Position numbers and translations under genes: made by a program. DNA of 64,000 bases from Echinometra lucunter (taxonomy: Eukaryota; Echinodermata; Echinoidea; Camarodonta; Echinometridae): assembly GCA_029962745.1 (NCBI GenBank), contig CM057167.1, forward strand, positions 23,626,201 to 23,690,200, written 5' to 3'. The notes below the pieces were generated by a model. It was given only the letters and a program-made list of their open reading frames with translations, did no database searches and was not told the origin of the DNA. Below are positions 11,316 through 25,400 of this stretch, one piece after another. Numbering within the stretch: position 1 is the first letter of the stretch; each line of letters opens with the position of its first letter.

Positions 11316-14300
11316 CTGTGGATGAACAATAGAGACGAAAGTTCTTTGAGTGAAAGCACATTTACTTTTACTCTATCTGCCCCTGTTTTCCTCTGTCTGC
11401 ACCATCATTCTTTCTTCCTTTCCCTCCTCTCCTTTCTTCTCCTTTTCTAACCACTCCCATCTCTCCTCTACCATACATTGTAGATTTTCCTTCTTTACTT
11501 CTGATGACATAGAATTTTTTTCTAAAGTCTACATGCACTCTTCCAGAATTTGCTCAGTTTAATCTTGTACAATTGATGCTTTATATTCTATTTTGACATA
11601 CGGATTGATAATTGGTACTTGTTAATTTTGCATTTCTGATTCAGATAAACAATAGAGAGCAAAGTTCTTTGAGTGAAAGCACTTTTACTTTTATCTGTCT
11701 CCCCCTGTTTATCTCTGTCTTTATATCATTCTTTCTTCCTTTCCCTCCTTTCCTCTCCTCTCTTCTTCCTCTTTTCTATCCACTCCCATCTCTCTCCTCA
11801 CCATACTTTCTCCTTCTTTTACTTCTGATGACATAGAATTGATTTCTAGAGTCAATTTTTTCAAAATAATTCTAAACTCACCATTCCAGAAATTGCTCAA
11901 TTAAATCTTGTACAATTGATGGTTTATGTTCTATTTTGACATACGGACTGATAAATGGTACTGTACTTGTTAATTCTGCATTTCTGATTTCTAATTATAT
12001 GTATTCTTTGATTTTATTCTTTAAACTGATTATTTCAGCCCCTTGGAATGCATGATTGATACTTTTCATCATTATGAACCAGTTCAAATAATCAAATCTC
12101 ACCTTTTGAGATGTGAAAAAAGAGTGAAGATGGTGTCCTGATTCACGCGAGGCATCTCACTAAACAGCGCTCGGAATGCCAAGATCTTCTGCTCAGCACT
12201 GGGTATTTGATCTGTGAAACAAAGGGATATTTAAAAAACATAAACTGACAAATACTAGATAAATTTAGTTCTGCATGTGACTTGGAATCCATAAAGGCTC
12301 ATTCGAATATTAAGGGGTAACCCCCACAGAAAACCCCCATGCCTTTTTTTTTTTTTTACCACGCCACTTATTCTGTCCTATTAACCCGTGACAGAGGTCC
12401 ACATTTTGTGGTTTGGCCTAATATCTTTTGATGCAAAGCCCTAAAAATCATACCAAATACATGAGCAGAAAGAGCAAAAAAAAAAATCTACATTTACTGT
12501 GCCCATTTTGGTTGTGTCAATATTTGTTGTTTGATGCTGAAAACTTTTCAAAGGAAAATAAGCATTAAAATCCTTAAATTGGCAATCTGATAGAAAGTTT
12601 AAAATCACCATTTTCGCCTGCAAATTGACAACTCATCATAATTTCTGTCAATTTATATTCATTTCAGATACATGATGTTTTATAAGAAAAAATGTAGCAA
12701 TGAAATAAAAATGTTGGTGTTGCCGATTTGAGAAAATAAAAGCTGATCAAATTAGGCTTTAAATAATTCCTGTCACGAATGGGTTAATGCTCAAATAAAA
12801 GAGAGATGTGCCAAGAGTTGCGAATATAAACTTGTGAAGTCATATTTTGCGCTAACTTTATAAGAATTTGATTGGTCTACATCTTTTTGCTGCCAGGGGA
12901 CAAGATAGATGCTTTTTGCCCCAATGGTTTCATTTTTTTTGCCCACTCATGTACCATTCATTTATGTAGAAAAGAAAAAATGGGAGGTTTAATGTGGGTG
13001 TTTGGGGCTTTGAATGTGACCAAGCCTTTATGACTCGTTCTTATCTGCAGTGGTAAAAAAATGCAGTTTTTTGTAATATGGACGGCAAGTGGTTATGAAT
13101 GACAAAACAAAGGTGCTATGTGTGTATTCACTTACATGTGATTTTATAAGACACAGCAGAACTGTGACCGGCAGTACCCTTAAAAACCCTTGCACTATTT
13201 TTTAACCCTAATTGTGCCAAGCTCATATCTCCCCTGGGCCACGTTTATTGCAGGGGATACTTCATGGTATGCATGAGTGAGCATGCGACAATGTACTTTG
13301 AAACACTAAGGAGGCTTGTGTATGTGGTTTTGGCATATTAACCCATTCGTGACAGGAATTATTTAAAGCCTAATTTGATCAGCTTTTATTCTTCAAATTG
13401 GCAACATCGTCAATTTTATTTTATTGCTACATTTTATTTATAAAACGTCATGTATCAGAAATGAATATAAATTGACAGAAATTATGATGATAAGTCAAAA
13501 AGTTGCCAATTTGCAGGGGAAAATGGTGATTTTAAACTTTCTATCACATTGCCAATTTAAGGATTTTAATGCTTATTTTCCTTTAAAAAAATTTCAGCAT
13601 CAAACAATGAATATTGATGCAACCAAAATGGGCACAGTTTGTGTAAAATTATTTGCTCTTTCTGCTCATGTATTTGGTATGATTTTTAGGGCTTTGCATC
13701 AAAAGATATTAGGCCAAACCACAAAATGTGGACCTCTGTCACGAATGGGTTAAGGATTGAAAGCTGTTTACTACTGCACATGTGAAAAAGCCTGAATGGT
13801 CACAAAACGGACTGCTCTCAAAGGGCCTTCATATTTAGAACAAGACTCAAAATAACTGAATATGAACTGAATTTGGATGCAACATATCTATGCAAAGCAT
13901 TCATTAATACCAGATCACTGTTCTGTGCTTTTCACTGTTGGTGATTTCAAGCAAGATTTATTCATTTTGATCAAATTTCAAGGTTTCCAAAACCTCACAA
14001 TAAAGTTATTCCTATCAACTAGATCATCAACCACTAAAAAAAAAAAAAAAAAAAAAAACCTGACAACATCTTTTGCAAAGAACATACCACCAGTACATCC
14101 CATCATCTTCAAGAATTAAACATACTTCACCCCCTAACCTCCAAAGCTACAAATGAAAGTTAAACTTACTGATCGATGCTATAAACTTGTCAAAGGTTTT
14201 AAAGGTGAAGAGAGGTTCGGGAAGTTCTCTGAAGTAGAGCTTGAGGGCGCCTGTTATTACATGGATATCTTCCTTCCAGGGTGAAGTCTCTAGATCTACA

Positions 14301-17300
14301 GGTTTCTCTGCATGAAATAAGGACAATAAAAAAAATTGCTCATCAAAAATGTAAATGATATAACTAATAATAAATAACAATATTCCTACTGATGTAATGC
14401 ACCAGTCTGCAAAATGATAATTACTTGTAATAATATTATGTAATATAAGAAAGTAATAATACAAATAATATTCCAACTAGTGCATACCTGCCAACCCTGA
14501 CAGCCACGAAATAGTAACAAATTATTTTAAAAATTTCAAAAATAGGAACATTCCTAAATTTCCTATTCAATACTACAGACAAATTTGTACAGAAATAGGA
14601 ACACATGGGTTAAAATGACAATGTCCTTTTCCCGAAAATAGGAATATTCCTATTTAATAGGAACAGTTGGCAGGTATACTAGTGTAATACACCTGACTAT
14701 AAAATTACATCAGTGAAAGAATATATTAAACAAGGTGTTTATACTTCCAAGGATGTTGTGCTGGAGTAATATTGTGGACTGATGCATGATCATGGCCAAG
14801 ACATGCTACCACTCCCTAGGGAGCATTTCAGCAAGGAACCGTTTCACAGAGACACACAATAATGTCCCAAACATCATAAACGTTTACAACTTTATGGATC
14901 CAGTCAAGCACAAAAACCATTCGACATGAACACCTCCACATTGATATGGCACATAAGAAAAGTAGTCTTTACAAGCATGTGCTCTTGCAGAGGTTCTTAC
15001 ATGTATAGTACTGGTTTAGACGAAGAAAAACATGTTCTACATCTATTTTGAAAGAAACACAACATTGGGGTTTTCTACTGACAGCTACAGAGAGTTGTGA
15101 CAGACTCAAAATCAATTGCAACTCTTTTTCAGATGGAGCCCCTATGCAAGTGGTTTTTTTTTAATACAGGTGTTTGCTGAAGGCAGGTTTCACTATATAT
15201 TTGTGTGTGAATGTATACACACATATGTACCTTGATCAACTTGGAACCATAATTTCTGTATACAGGGGAGGTTTCTGCTAACCTTGTGTATCCCATCACA
15301 CTCAAGACCTTTCCTTGAGGGAGCGAGTTGGCTCAGTCGGTAAAGCGTCTGCCTTTCGAACCAAACGACAGTGGGTTCAAGTCCAGCCAAGGCAGATGAC
15401 TGAAGCCTACGTTGTGTGTTATCGTGCCCCTCCCCTGTTTCATAGACGCAGGCTATGCTACAGTGGAAAGCACTCCGTTTGAAGAAGAGTCACCACCTTT
15501 GCATGATAAAGATCCCACTGCACTATTCGTATAAGAGTAGGGGGAAACCCCGGTGCATGTGGTCCAGCTGCACACCCCCAATCAGTGATATTGGGAGGAG
15601 AAACCTCAGAGTTACAGTGATTCAATTTGCTTTTCCCCTCCCAGGCACAGGTGACGCCAAAACAATAATAATAATAATAACACTGAGGCCCCGTAAAGCA
15701 TTTACTATCCAAGTCTGGTTAGAAACAGGCAAATGGTTGCAAAGTTTTTCAAGTTTCATAAGTGTTACTGATGGACAGACGCCACTAAGGATCCCTTGGT
15801 CTCGCTCCACCTCGGTGGGTTGACAAAAAACCATTCTAAGGAAACTAGAAAAACCATTCTAAGGAAACTAGAAAAGCGTCCTTTACAGACAAGTGGTCTT
15901 TCAATACAGGCCATTGCTAAAACAGGTTTCAATGTAAATGTACCTTGATCAACGTGGAATCGTAATTTCTGCATGAGTGAGAGGTTTCCACTAACCCTGT
16001 AAATTCCATCACACTCCAGCACTCTTTTTGTCCATGTGTTTGATACAATGGTCTACAAACTACTTAAATAGCAAAACCTACATGTGTAAAGCCAAGCACA
16101 CACCTTACGATCCGACTGGCTCACGACTGGTCCACGACTGAGTGAGAGGAGGTGAGTCGTGGGGCAGTTGTAAGCCTCGACACTGCACATCTTGTGATTC
16201 CAGACCCATCTGACTACTCTGACGTCATACCAATACTGCTGTCTGATTGGCTGGAAGAGATTGAGCCTGCGATCTCTTGCAATCCAGTCGTGAAGATTCG
16301 ACATCCTTCCGACTGCCCTTCCGACTGGCCTCTGACTGGTCTCCAACTCACAACTGACCAGAGCTGTGACGTCACATTTCCTCTCACTCAGTCGTGGACC
16401 AGTCGTGAGCCAGTCGGATTGTGCTGGGCTTAATACAAGGTCATTCACAGGAAACTAGAATAGAGGTTTTAATCAGCAGCTAATCTTAAAGTACAGGCTT
16501 CCAGAGGGAAAGAACTACAGTGAAGATTGAATATAAATAATAATAATAATAGTGGGTTCTTGTACGGTGCTCATGTCCGTCAGAACTGACGCTCCTGGCG
16601 CTCCACTGTTATTACCCTGGCTTTAGCTGCTTTAGGCGGCCATTAAGGCGCTCTAGTTCAAGGAAATTCTTCCTACCAGGTACCCATTTACTACACCTGG
16701 GTCGAGAGTGGCAATTGTATATTAATGTCTTGCCAAAAGACATTGCTGCAGTCCGGCAACGTATCCACTAGACCATGACACCATGCTAAGGGAAACAAGA
16801 AGAACATTTTTTACAGTAAGGTGTTTTTCCTCTACAGGTCAATGCTACAGCAGGCATACATACCTTGGTCAACTTGGAACCGTAACTTCTGTATGAGTGA
16901 GAGGTTTCCGCTAACCCTGTATATTCCGTCACACTCCAACCCTCTCTTGTCAATGTACTTGATGCACTGGTTGACAAAGTTGGGAACTGTTGTCCTCTCC
17001 TTCTCGCAAAGCCTCCTGATGTCTTTGCCAAATACATTCTCCTCTGTCATGGACCAAAAGATCAAGAAAATTTAGCACCACAAATCTTTCAAGAATTTGA
17101 AACTTATGCTACACAATGAACTTGATTAAAACTTACCCCATCCCTGTCTAAACTCTATTTGCACTCTCACTTAACTCCTATAAACATGGAATATTTCGCG
17201 GTGTGGAAATTTCCACACATTTCACGCGGCACAACACTTGCACAAAAAGAAACCCCGAAAATTGAAAATGCAAGATTGTATGAACTTTGGCTGAGCGCGA

Positions 17301-19367
17301 AAGATTAATCCAGCACAAATTTCTATTTTTACAGTATTTACGGATAATTAGAAAATCCTCAAGAGATTTCCAGAAATTACACACAAAACCTGATACACGT
17401 AATAGCTGATGATATGTCAGATAGTCCCTAATAGGTTCACAAGGCTCATTTTACTGTCCATAAAATGAAATGGAAATTTATGACATTTACATGGTACGGC
17501 TTCAGACATACACAATGGGTGATTTCAAGTACGGTGTGTGGTGTTGGTGTTGGAATTGATAGCCTGGAAAGGCTGCTGAACCGAGCTCTAACACCGACGG
17601 TCAGTTAAGATGGACGATAGCAATCTCCTTATCGATAGCTCAACACTGAGTAACGTCATACTCTACGGTGAAAAATGTCGATGATGAAATCACTTTCGTT
17701 CAGAAATTCTAATAAACTTGCATCATAATGGATTTGAATTGCATAATCATTCAGAGAATCCAAGAGGAAAAATATTAGTCTTCCATAAGAAATAAATGCT
17801 TTTTTAATTGTTCAAAGTTGTCTCGACTGTAAAATGGGTTTAACCACCAACACATGACGAGTGGTCGTAGCATCAGCCATTCCGCACTTCCGCGAGGGAC
17901 AAGCAGCAATAACATGTAATGAATACAACACTAACACCAACACCGTACTTGAAATCATGAATTTCCCGATCCCTAGGGGCTGGTGTTGGTGAAAGGGAAA
18001 ATTACATGCAAATCGTCAACACGAACCTTAATACTCAGTTCAGCAGACGACATTCAACACCAGCGGGCAACACTGACTATCGGAAATAAGTCATATTTGT
18101 CGAGGTCAACCCCCAACACCAGCCTGATTTCAAGTGCGGTGTTGGGGCTGGTGTTGGTGTTCTCACAACACCAACACCAGGCCTCCAACACCAAACTTGA
18201 AATCACCCAATAATTCCTTCATTCAAAAGATACCAATGAATAAGCATAGTGCTGAAAAACATACTTAGAAATGTCATGCATCCGTAGCAATTTCATTTTC
18301 AAACATCTTAGATAAAAAAATTGAAATTAAAAAAAAAATAACTGTGTAATGGGTTCCATGCTTTTATCATCATTACAATAATGACAAGCAGTATAATGAA
18401 ATTATTTTTCAAGCAAGTGCCATAGACAATACATCTTTGCTGAAAAATTAAATAAGCCTTCCAGTACTGTAAAAATGGAAATTTTCCTGGGATTAATTTT
18501 TCACACTCAGCCGAGTTAAACACAATCGGGCATCTTTAATTTACGCGGACAGTTAAGAAAACTGCAATATAAGCAAAATAATTCTCGCGGTTTCATTTTT
18601 GTGCAAGTGTCTTTCCACAAGTGAAAATTTCCACACTGCAAAATATTCCACACTTACAGCAATATTGCTTGTAGTCATTTTTTTTTTTTTCAAATAAGAA
18701 TTTGTGAATGCCACATTTATTTATCATAATGCAAAGACCAATAGCTTAGTTTTGCCCGCACAAATTTTTTGTTTTTCTTTTGTTTTTTCTCCAGTGCCGG
18801 GCATGTTTTTGACTTTTTGAGTTTTTTAGTTTTTGTTTTTAAGTTCTTTTTCAAAGTCCAAAGTTCAATTTAAAGAAGACGTGATAAGGTATGTTCACCT
18901 TACACCGGATATGACGTTACAAATACTTGGTGAAATACCAGACGATCTACCAAGAATCCAAGTGGAAGTAGAAGTAGAAATAGCAAACCTACTGTTATCT
19001 GTAAGGAATTTGAATGAATTGTTAACAAACCTTGTAAGATGCCCTTTCGTTTAAGCACCTCTTTGTCTGGTCTCTTATAAAGAAGAGAATTGAGCTTCCC
19101 CATGAGTCCACTCCTACTCTTCTTCATGTCATGAATGTCATTGGTTGCTGGTGGGAACAATGAGATAAAGAGAAAAAAACAAACAGAAAATCTTTAAAGC
19201 TCAAGTACAATCTTTTTTTTGGAGGGGGGGGGGGGGTGGGCAGGGTTAGCAAAAAAAAAAAAACTGGCATAAAACTGATTACACATAGCCTCATGTTGTC
19301 CACCTTGCACAAAAACATATATGTGAGATCAAGTGATATTCATTCATGATTTGAAAGTGTAAATACA

Positions 19368-19401
<34 letters not shown>

Positions 19402-22400
19402 TATATAGCATTTCAGGTACGCCTTCTATTAAGTTACCTATTCAGAGGGATATATAACCGAGGGGGGGGGGAATCATTTGAAGTAGGACGAGAAAAAAAA
19501 AAAAATGTTTTAAGACCGGACTTGAATGATTCTACAAACTTTGCTTTACGAACATTAGAAGGAATTGCATTCCAGAGAACAGGAGCACTAGTAGCAAATG
19601 CTTTTTCACCAAATGATCACTTCAGTCTATGAGGTGTCAACATCCCGTTCCCAGAAGATCTCAGATTTCTAGTGGGAACTTATTCCAAAATCACATCATC
19701 AAAACAGTGAGGAGCACAACCATTAACAATTTTCTATGTAATAGCATCAAAATCGTGTAGGCAACCAATGAAGTTCTTTTAGAACAGGTGTTATGTGTGT
19801 GTATTTGGAAGTTTTACTGAGAATTTCGGCAGCGGCATTTGCACTCTATGTAACTTAACGATCTGGGCCCTGTAACACAAAGATTTGCGATCAATTGCAA
19901 ATTTAAAACAACGATTGTGATTGGTTGTTAGTGGGTGTGTTGGACAATATGCGCATGCAACAATGATCTTGATTGGCCATTGCCATTTTGCGATTTATTG
20001 CAAATCTTTGTGTTACGGAGCCCAGGTCACTGTTTGCACTGAACAGTGCATTACCGTAGTTTAAACGAGAAATAAGTATGAATGAATGACAGAGGAAATT
20101 ACTTTTGCAGACATGGATTTTCTCAAACTATTAATACATGTATTGCGAATTTGGAAAAACATGAAATATATGAAAAGAATGTAAAACAATGGCTACACTA
20201 GGACCATATAGATAAACATACATGTATGTATGTGAGTCAACAAAAAGGAAACTTCAGATTTAAACCTTAGAAATTGGCACATACAGATTATAGTGAACCA
20301 ATTACCAAAAGACATTCTACCCGGTAGGGTAGGCGTTCCATGACACTATACCGAATTCAAAATATGAGCTTCGACTACCAGTTCCACATAAAGATATTTT
20401 GAGTTCAAATTCAAGTACTGATGAATTGACTTACAACCGTGATTTCGTGCCGGGGGCGGCGGAGAGTCTACAGGAGTTTTATCCTCAGGACTGTCAGGTG
20501 TCTTTATCCGACCCTATTGATGGAAGGAATAGAAAATGGAAAAAAAAAATGTCACATCAATCAGCCCAATTTAATGGCATCTTACAGATATACATGTCAT
20601 TATCATCATCACTGGCAGTCCATCATTGCAATGATACCAGAAAACAACCCTTCAAAGTTTTCTTGCATGACTACACAGACGCACGGTCACTCTAGAGCGT
20701 TAATTCTGGGAGATGGGTCGAAAACAGTACCATCAACACCCTACACTACTCGCATCTTCCGCTCCTATTCAAAGTGATTACAGATTTCTAACACTTCATA
20801 TATATATTCCCAGCACTCTCACTACTAATTTATTCCCCTTCTTCCCTGCGCATGGGATCCCTCGATCAGTTCAATATTTCTTCAATTGGTAAACTCTCAC
20901 TTGTGACGTCTGCTATCTTGGGAGTAGTTGTCGACCCACGCGTTAATTAATTAATTAATTATGCTAATTTATGTGTGAAATCAGAATTTTGCTCTAAATC
21001 GTTAAATAAAGCTGCTAATTTTTTGTCTAGACACTCTTTTTAGTATTCTTAGCAAATGTACAGTACTTGAAAAACAAAATCGGTATCAAAATTGATTTCT
21101 TATGTATTTCATTGTATTTGAAATTTATGTATTTCTTTGTTGTTTTTTTTAATGAAATTTGTTGGGGACACTTTAGCAATCATAAACAACATACAATTAA
21201 TAAATTTTAATCAGTGAAAGTAAAAATAATCATATATCTATGAATTTTGGCTGAAAGCACAATTTGTATTGAAATTGTACATGAAATCACGTTTTTGAGC
21301 AATTTTTGGTCTGACGTGCAAGTACGAAATGTTACGTTACTTTGGAACCGCACGCCCGGACATTGCAAATCTGGTCTCAAAAGATGCGTGACATTTGTAA
21401 GAAAAAAGTCATATAATGCCGCATCGATTGCTTTGCGCATTAGGGACATATTGCATGAAACGTTCACAGAGGGTGGATTCCACCCCTCACCCCCAGCCAG
21501 TTTAGGGTTAAACATCATAATAGATATATCCCATGAGAACTGGTGCTCTTCAAATGCACTAATATTTGAAATATGACAAGTAAACAGCTTGTGTGTTATC
21601 ACTATACAGCATTTCTGTGTGCAGTTCATGTGCTATTCAGGAAGATCAACTTGATTTCTTATTTCAAAGATTTGAAAACCTCAAGGTATATCCACCAATA
21701 TTCATGTATTACATAAATCAACCTGTTACAACTGGTTTGAACAGGTTCCTTTGCACTGAAATTACATAAAAATAACTCAAATTCCAGAGACTCCAACACG
21801 AAGCACCTCTTAAGCGGGAGATTCTCCCACCGAGACCCCCTAGCAAACGGGAGACTCTGACTCAACATGCTCAATGTGCGTGTAGCCCACATCACCAGCG
21901 CAAAGCACGAAATTCATTGCAGCCAGAGGCCACTTTTAGGGTTATAGGAGCTCTCCTGTGCTATCTTAGGCTTATGTTTTTAACATTATGACAACACTAA
22001 ATGAGGAAAAATCCAATGATTCAGATTCATTTTTTTCCAAAAAGGTGGTTGGGCAGGAGAAAAAGGAGAAACACAGCTAGGGTGGGAGAAATTCAAACTC
22101 AAGCGGGAGAGCGGGAGATTTTGTGAAAATGGACTTAAAGTGGGAGATCTCCCGTCGAAAACGGGAGAGTTGGAGTCTCTGAAATTCATCTTTAGAAGAA
22201 AGCAGTGGTCATTACTTTCAGCAGAGTAAAGTGAGTGGTAGACTTACCGCAACAGCTCCAACAGCTCCCTTGATAGCTTCAAACCATGATTGGCTAGCTA
22301 TTTCATCTTCTCCTTGAACTAGATATATTCCTTGATCAGTTGTCAGCTATATCAAGAGAGGCAAACACAAAACAACATGGGGGTTTTATGAGGGCCATTC

Positions 22401-25400
22401 TCTATAAAGTGAAGTAAACGGTCACACACGTGACCATCTAATTTTGCTCGAAAATCAGACAATTTTTATTTTTTGATTGTACATGTAACTAGTTTTTGTA
22501 CATAAAAAAGGCTCCCCTTTCTTTGGTAAGATTAAATAATTTCTTAGCTATAATGTTTTACAGTCATTTAAAAAAAAAACCTTTTGAGTTGTCACACACA
22601 TGACCATCCCAATTTTCACCTCTAAAAAGACAGAATGTTCATGCATTTATGGAAAATTGCTTTAAAATTTTAAGAGCAATCCCCATCATACAGCTATGAA
22701 AAGTGGAAACTTACACTCCAAGGGAAATTCGACAAAAATAGGTTCAAATACCAACAAGTACATGTAAGACCCATTTTCATGCGCAGTCACACACATGACC
22801 GACCTAATTTGACTTCTGAAAGAAGAATGATGTACGCTCTTCTAAAATAATTGCCTTCAGTCTATTGGGGGTAATACAGTTCCTTATAATACCAAAATAA
22901 GAAACTTCTGCTACAGTACTGACAAATTAGTTTTGAATCAGCTATTTTTCAGGATTTCGGTCACACATGTGATCGAGAATGGCCCTGAGATAGGTGTCTA
23001 AGATCAAGATTAGCAAAGGTCAAATGTTAACCCTTTTAATGCCAAGGCTCATGAGAACCATCAGGGTTAAGGACAAACATCAAGAAAAGGCATCTTAAGC
23101 ATCTTGCCAAATGGTCTCAGTTAAAATGTAGAATACTACACTGTGGTTTACACAAGAAGACAAATCTGAAAGTTTAGAATGAACTATTTCAGTAGTTTTC
23201 TATGGCACTGTGCAGTCTTCAGAAGATATCTTGACAAATACAGTTTGTTTTTATTCTTGGAACAGAAATATACAAGTAGTCAAGTACATAAATGTGGTCA
23301 ATACCACTGAATTTTATTTTTGCTCAATTCACTAAATCCAGAAAACAACAGGACATATTAAGATACTTTGAAATGCATGTAAAATGCTCGCTGAAAACCT
23401 AGTTGCAAAGGAAGTAGTTTAGGGCTGTAGCGACCATTAGCATGGAACACTTAAGGTGCATGCAGAAATGATGCGACTTTGTGCAGCCACATTGTGCCGG
23501 CACATTCTTTTGTGCTCAGATATGATGCGACTTTGTGCCGCCACTTATGCTAATGAACTCACAATAACGCGTCAACTCTCAAATAAGAGAGAATTTTGTC
23601 AAAACTTGCCCAAACAATCTCATGACAACAATTTTTGTGCGAACTTTTTAGGAATTTGATTGGTGCACATGCTTTTGCAGCCAATATGTCCTGCCTCGGC
23701 GACATTATTTTGCCGCCCCATACCCCACAGACCTGTACACAAAAAATGTGGCGGCATAAAGTCGCATCATATCTGAACGCACCTTTACAATGGGTCAATG
23801 AAAGGTTCAATTTGAATCCATGGAGCACCAATGGCAGGTAGATTGTACATTATCAATCAAAATCAAAGTACATACATAGGGATCCCCCCCCCCAAAAAAA
23901 AAAAAAAGGACAAGAAATTTAAAGTCAACATTGTAAGGAAATATATCAGCTTTCACACCATGAGTAACAACAAATCTTTCTCACAACATGAATGGAAAGT
24001 AATTTTACAATCTAATATTAACAGCCACATTGCATATCAAGATGTTAACTATGAATTTGATGGTTTTCAAGCCGTTGAACCCTATGACTGAGATAATTTA
24101 ACTCAGGCTACAGTCTATGGGAAATGTGTGTTATACTGAAATCATATCATGCTCAATGAGTAAAGTTCATAACTTTCATAAGTTTCCTTTTGTTCCAATT
24201 TTTCATTATTTAATTTTCTGACTAACGATGCATGTATATCTATTTCTCTTAGCTTTTCCATTTTTACTTGAAACACCATTTAAGGCCGCTTATCAGAAGT
24301 CTCGTCCCGCGTCTTTGATCGTCTTTACCCCGACCGTTCTTTTACATCGGCTTTCCCGATCCCCCGTTGTTTTGTCTACGGAGAGACAATAGGAGTGGAG
24401 GGGGAAAAGACCCTGAGCAGGAAAGATGCTGAAGGCTGAGTTCCAAATTGGCTCCGACTTTTGATAAGGTGCCTTAGTCTAAACGGTTTGTATTCTATCA
24501 AAATCGGAACCTGTGGTTAAGTCTTGATCTAAAATCAGGTATGGATGTTTGACGGTGGTCTACGTTCTCCCTAGGTCCCATGACTATGTCCCAGCATCAA
24601 GAGCTCGTAACACAAAGGTTTGGGATCAATCGAAAATTTAAAACATCCATTCTGATTGGTTCAGGGTCATCTTTTTGAACGAGATGCGCATGAAACAATG
24701 GTCTTGATTGGCTGCTACAACTTTGCGATTGATTGCAAATCTTTGTGATATGGAGCCCAGGTCCGGTATTCAATTCAATACTTAGTCAGAAATATGAGTA
24801 TTTTGCTTAGTTTTTTGCTTAGATAAAATACTTAGCAAACTTTGGTATTCAATTCAATATTTTGGCTAAGTATTTTGTCCTAAATCTAAGACCTAAGACA
24901 CCTACCTAGGAAACTTAAGCCAACTATTTTGGAGGCCTTGATTGGTAGGCATAGGTTTTTATACGCAGTCATCATGAGCTGCGCAGAATCATATCATAGC
25001 GTATTCGAGCGTATTTGATGTGACATGTTAATTGCGCATTGAAAATATGACGTCACAATGCTTATCAGTAAGAATTTTGGCTTTAAGTTGGCTTACTAAA
25101 GTAAAATTCAAAGTATTGAATTGAATATGACTTAAGCAAATTTCTTAGCCGAGTAAAATACTTAGTTAAAGTTTTACTTAATCCAAGAACTGAATTGAAT
25201 ACCGGCCCACATCTAACAGAATTATTACATTAATGGCCTATCGTTTCCAAATCATGTTTGAATTTAATTTCTAAGAAGGTACATGAATCTTACTTCAAAA
25301 ACTATCCTCTTCGCCGGAGTTTTGGTTCTGGTCCAGCCAACCTCAGCCCTCCATAAATTTAGACTAACTTCAGGGTTACTGCTGTCTCTCTGAACCATGA

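Noticed and set aside
15319..15395. tRNA gene
   Set aside because: A and B boxes are present, but the acceptor stem does not pair and the T stem has a mismatch; followed by a SINE body and an AAT tail.
20399..20777. Plus-strand frames of about 100 codons
   Set aside because: They overlap RhoGAP exon j on the other strand, carry no recognisable motif and lack splice or promoter support.
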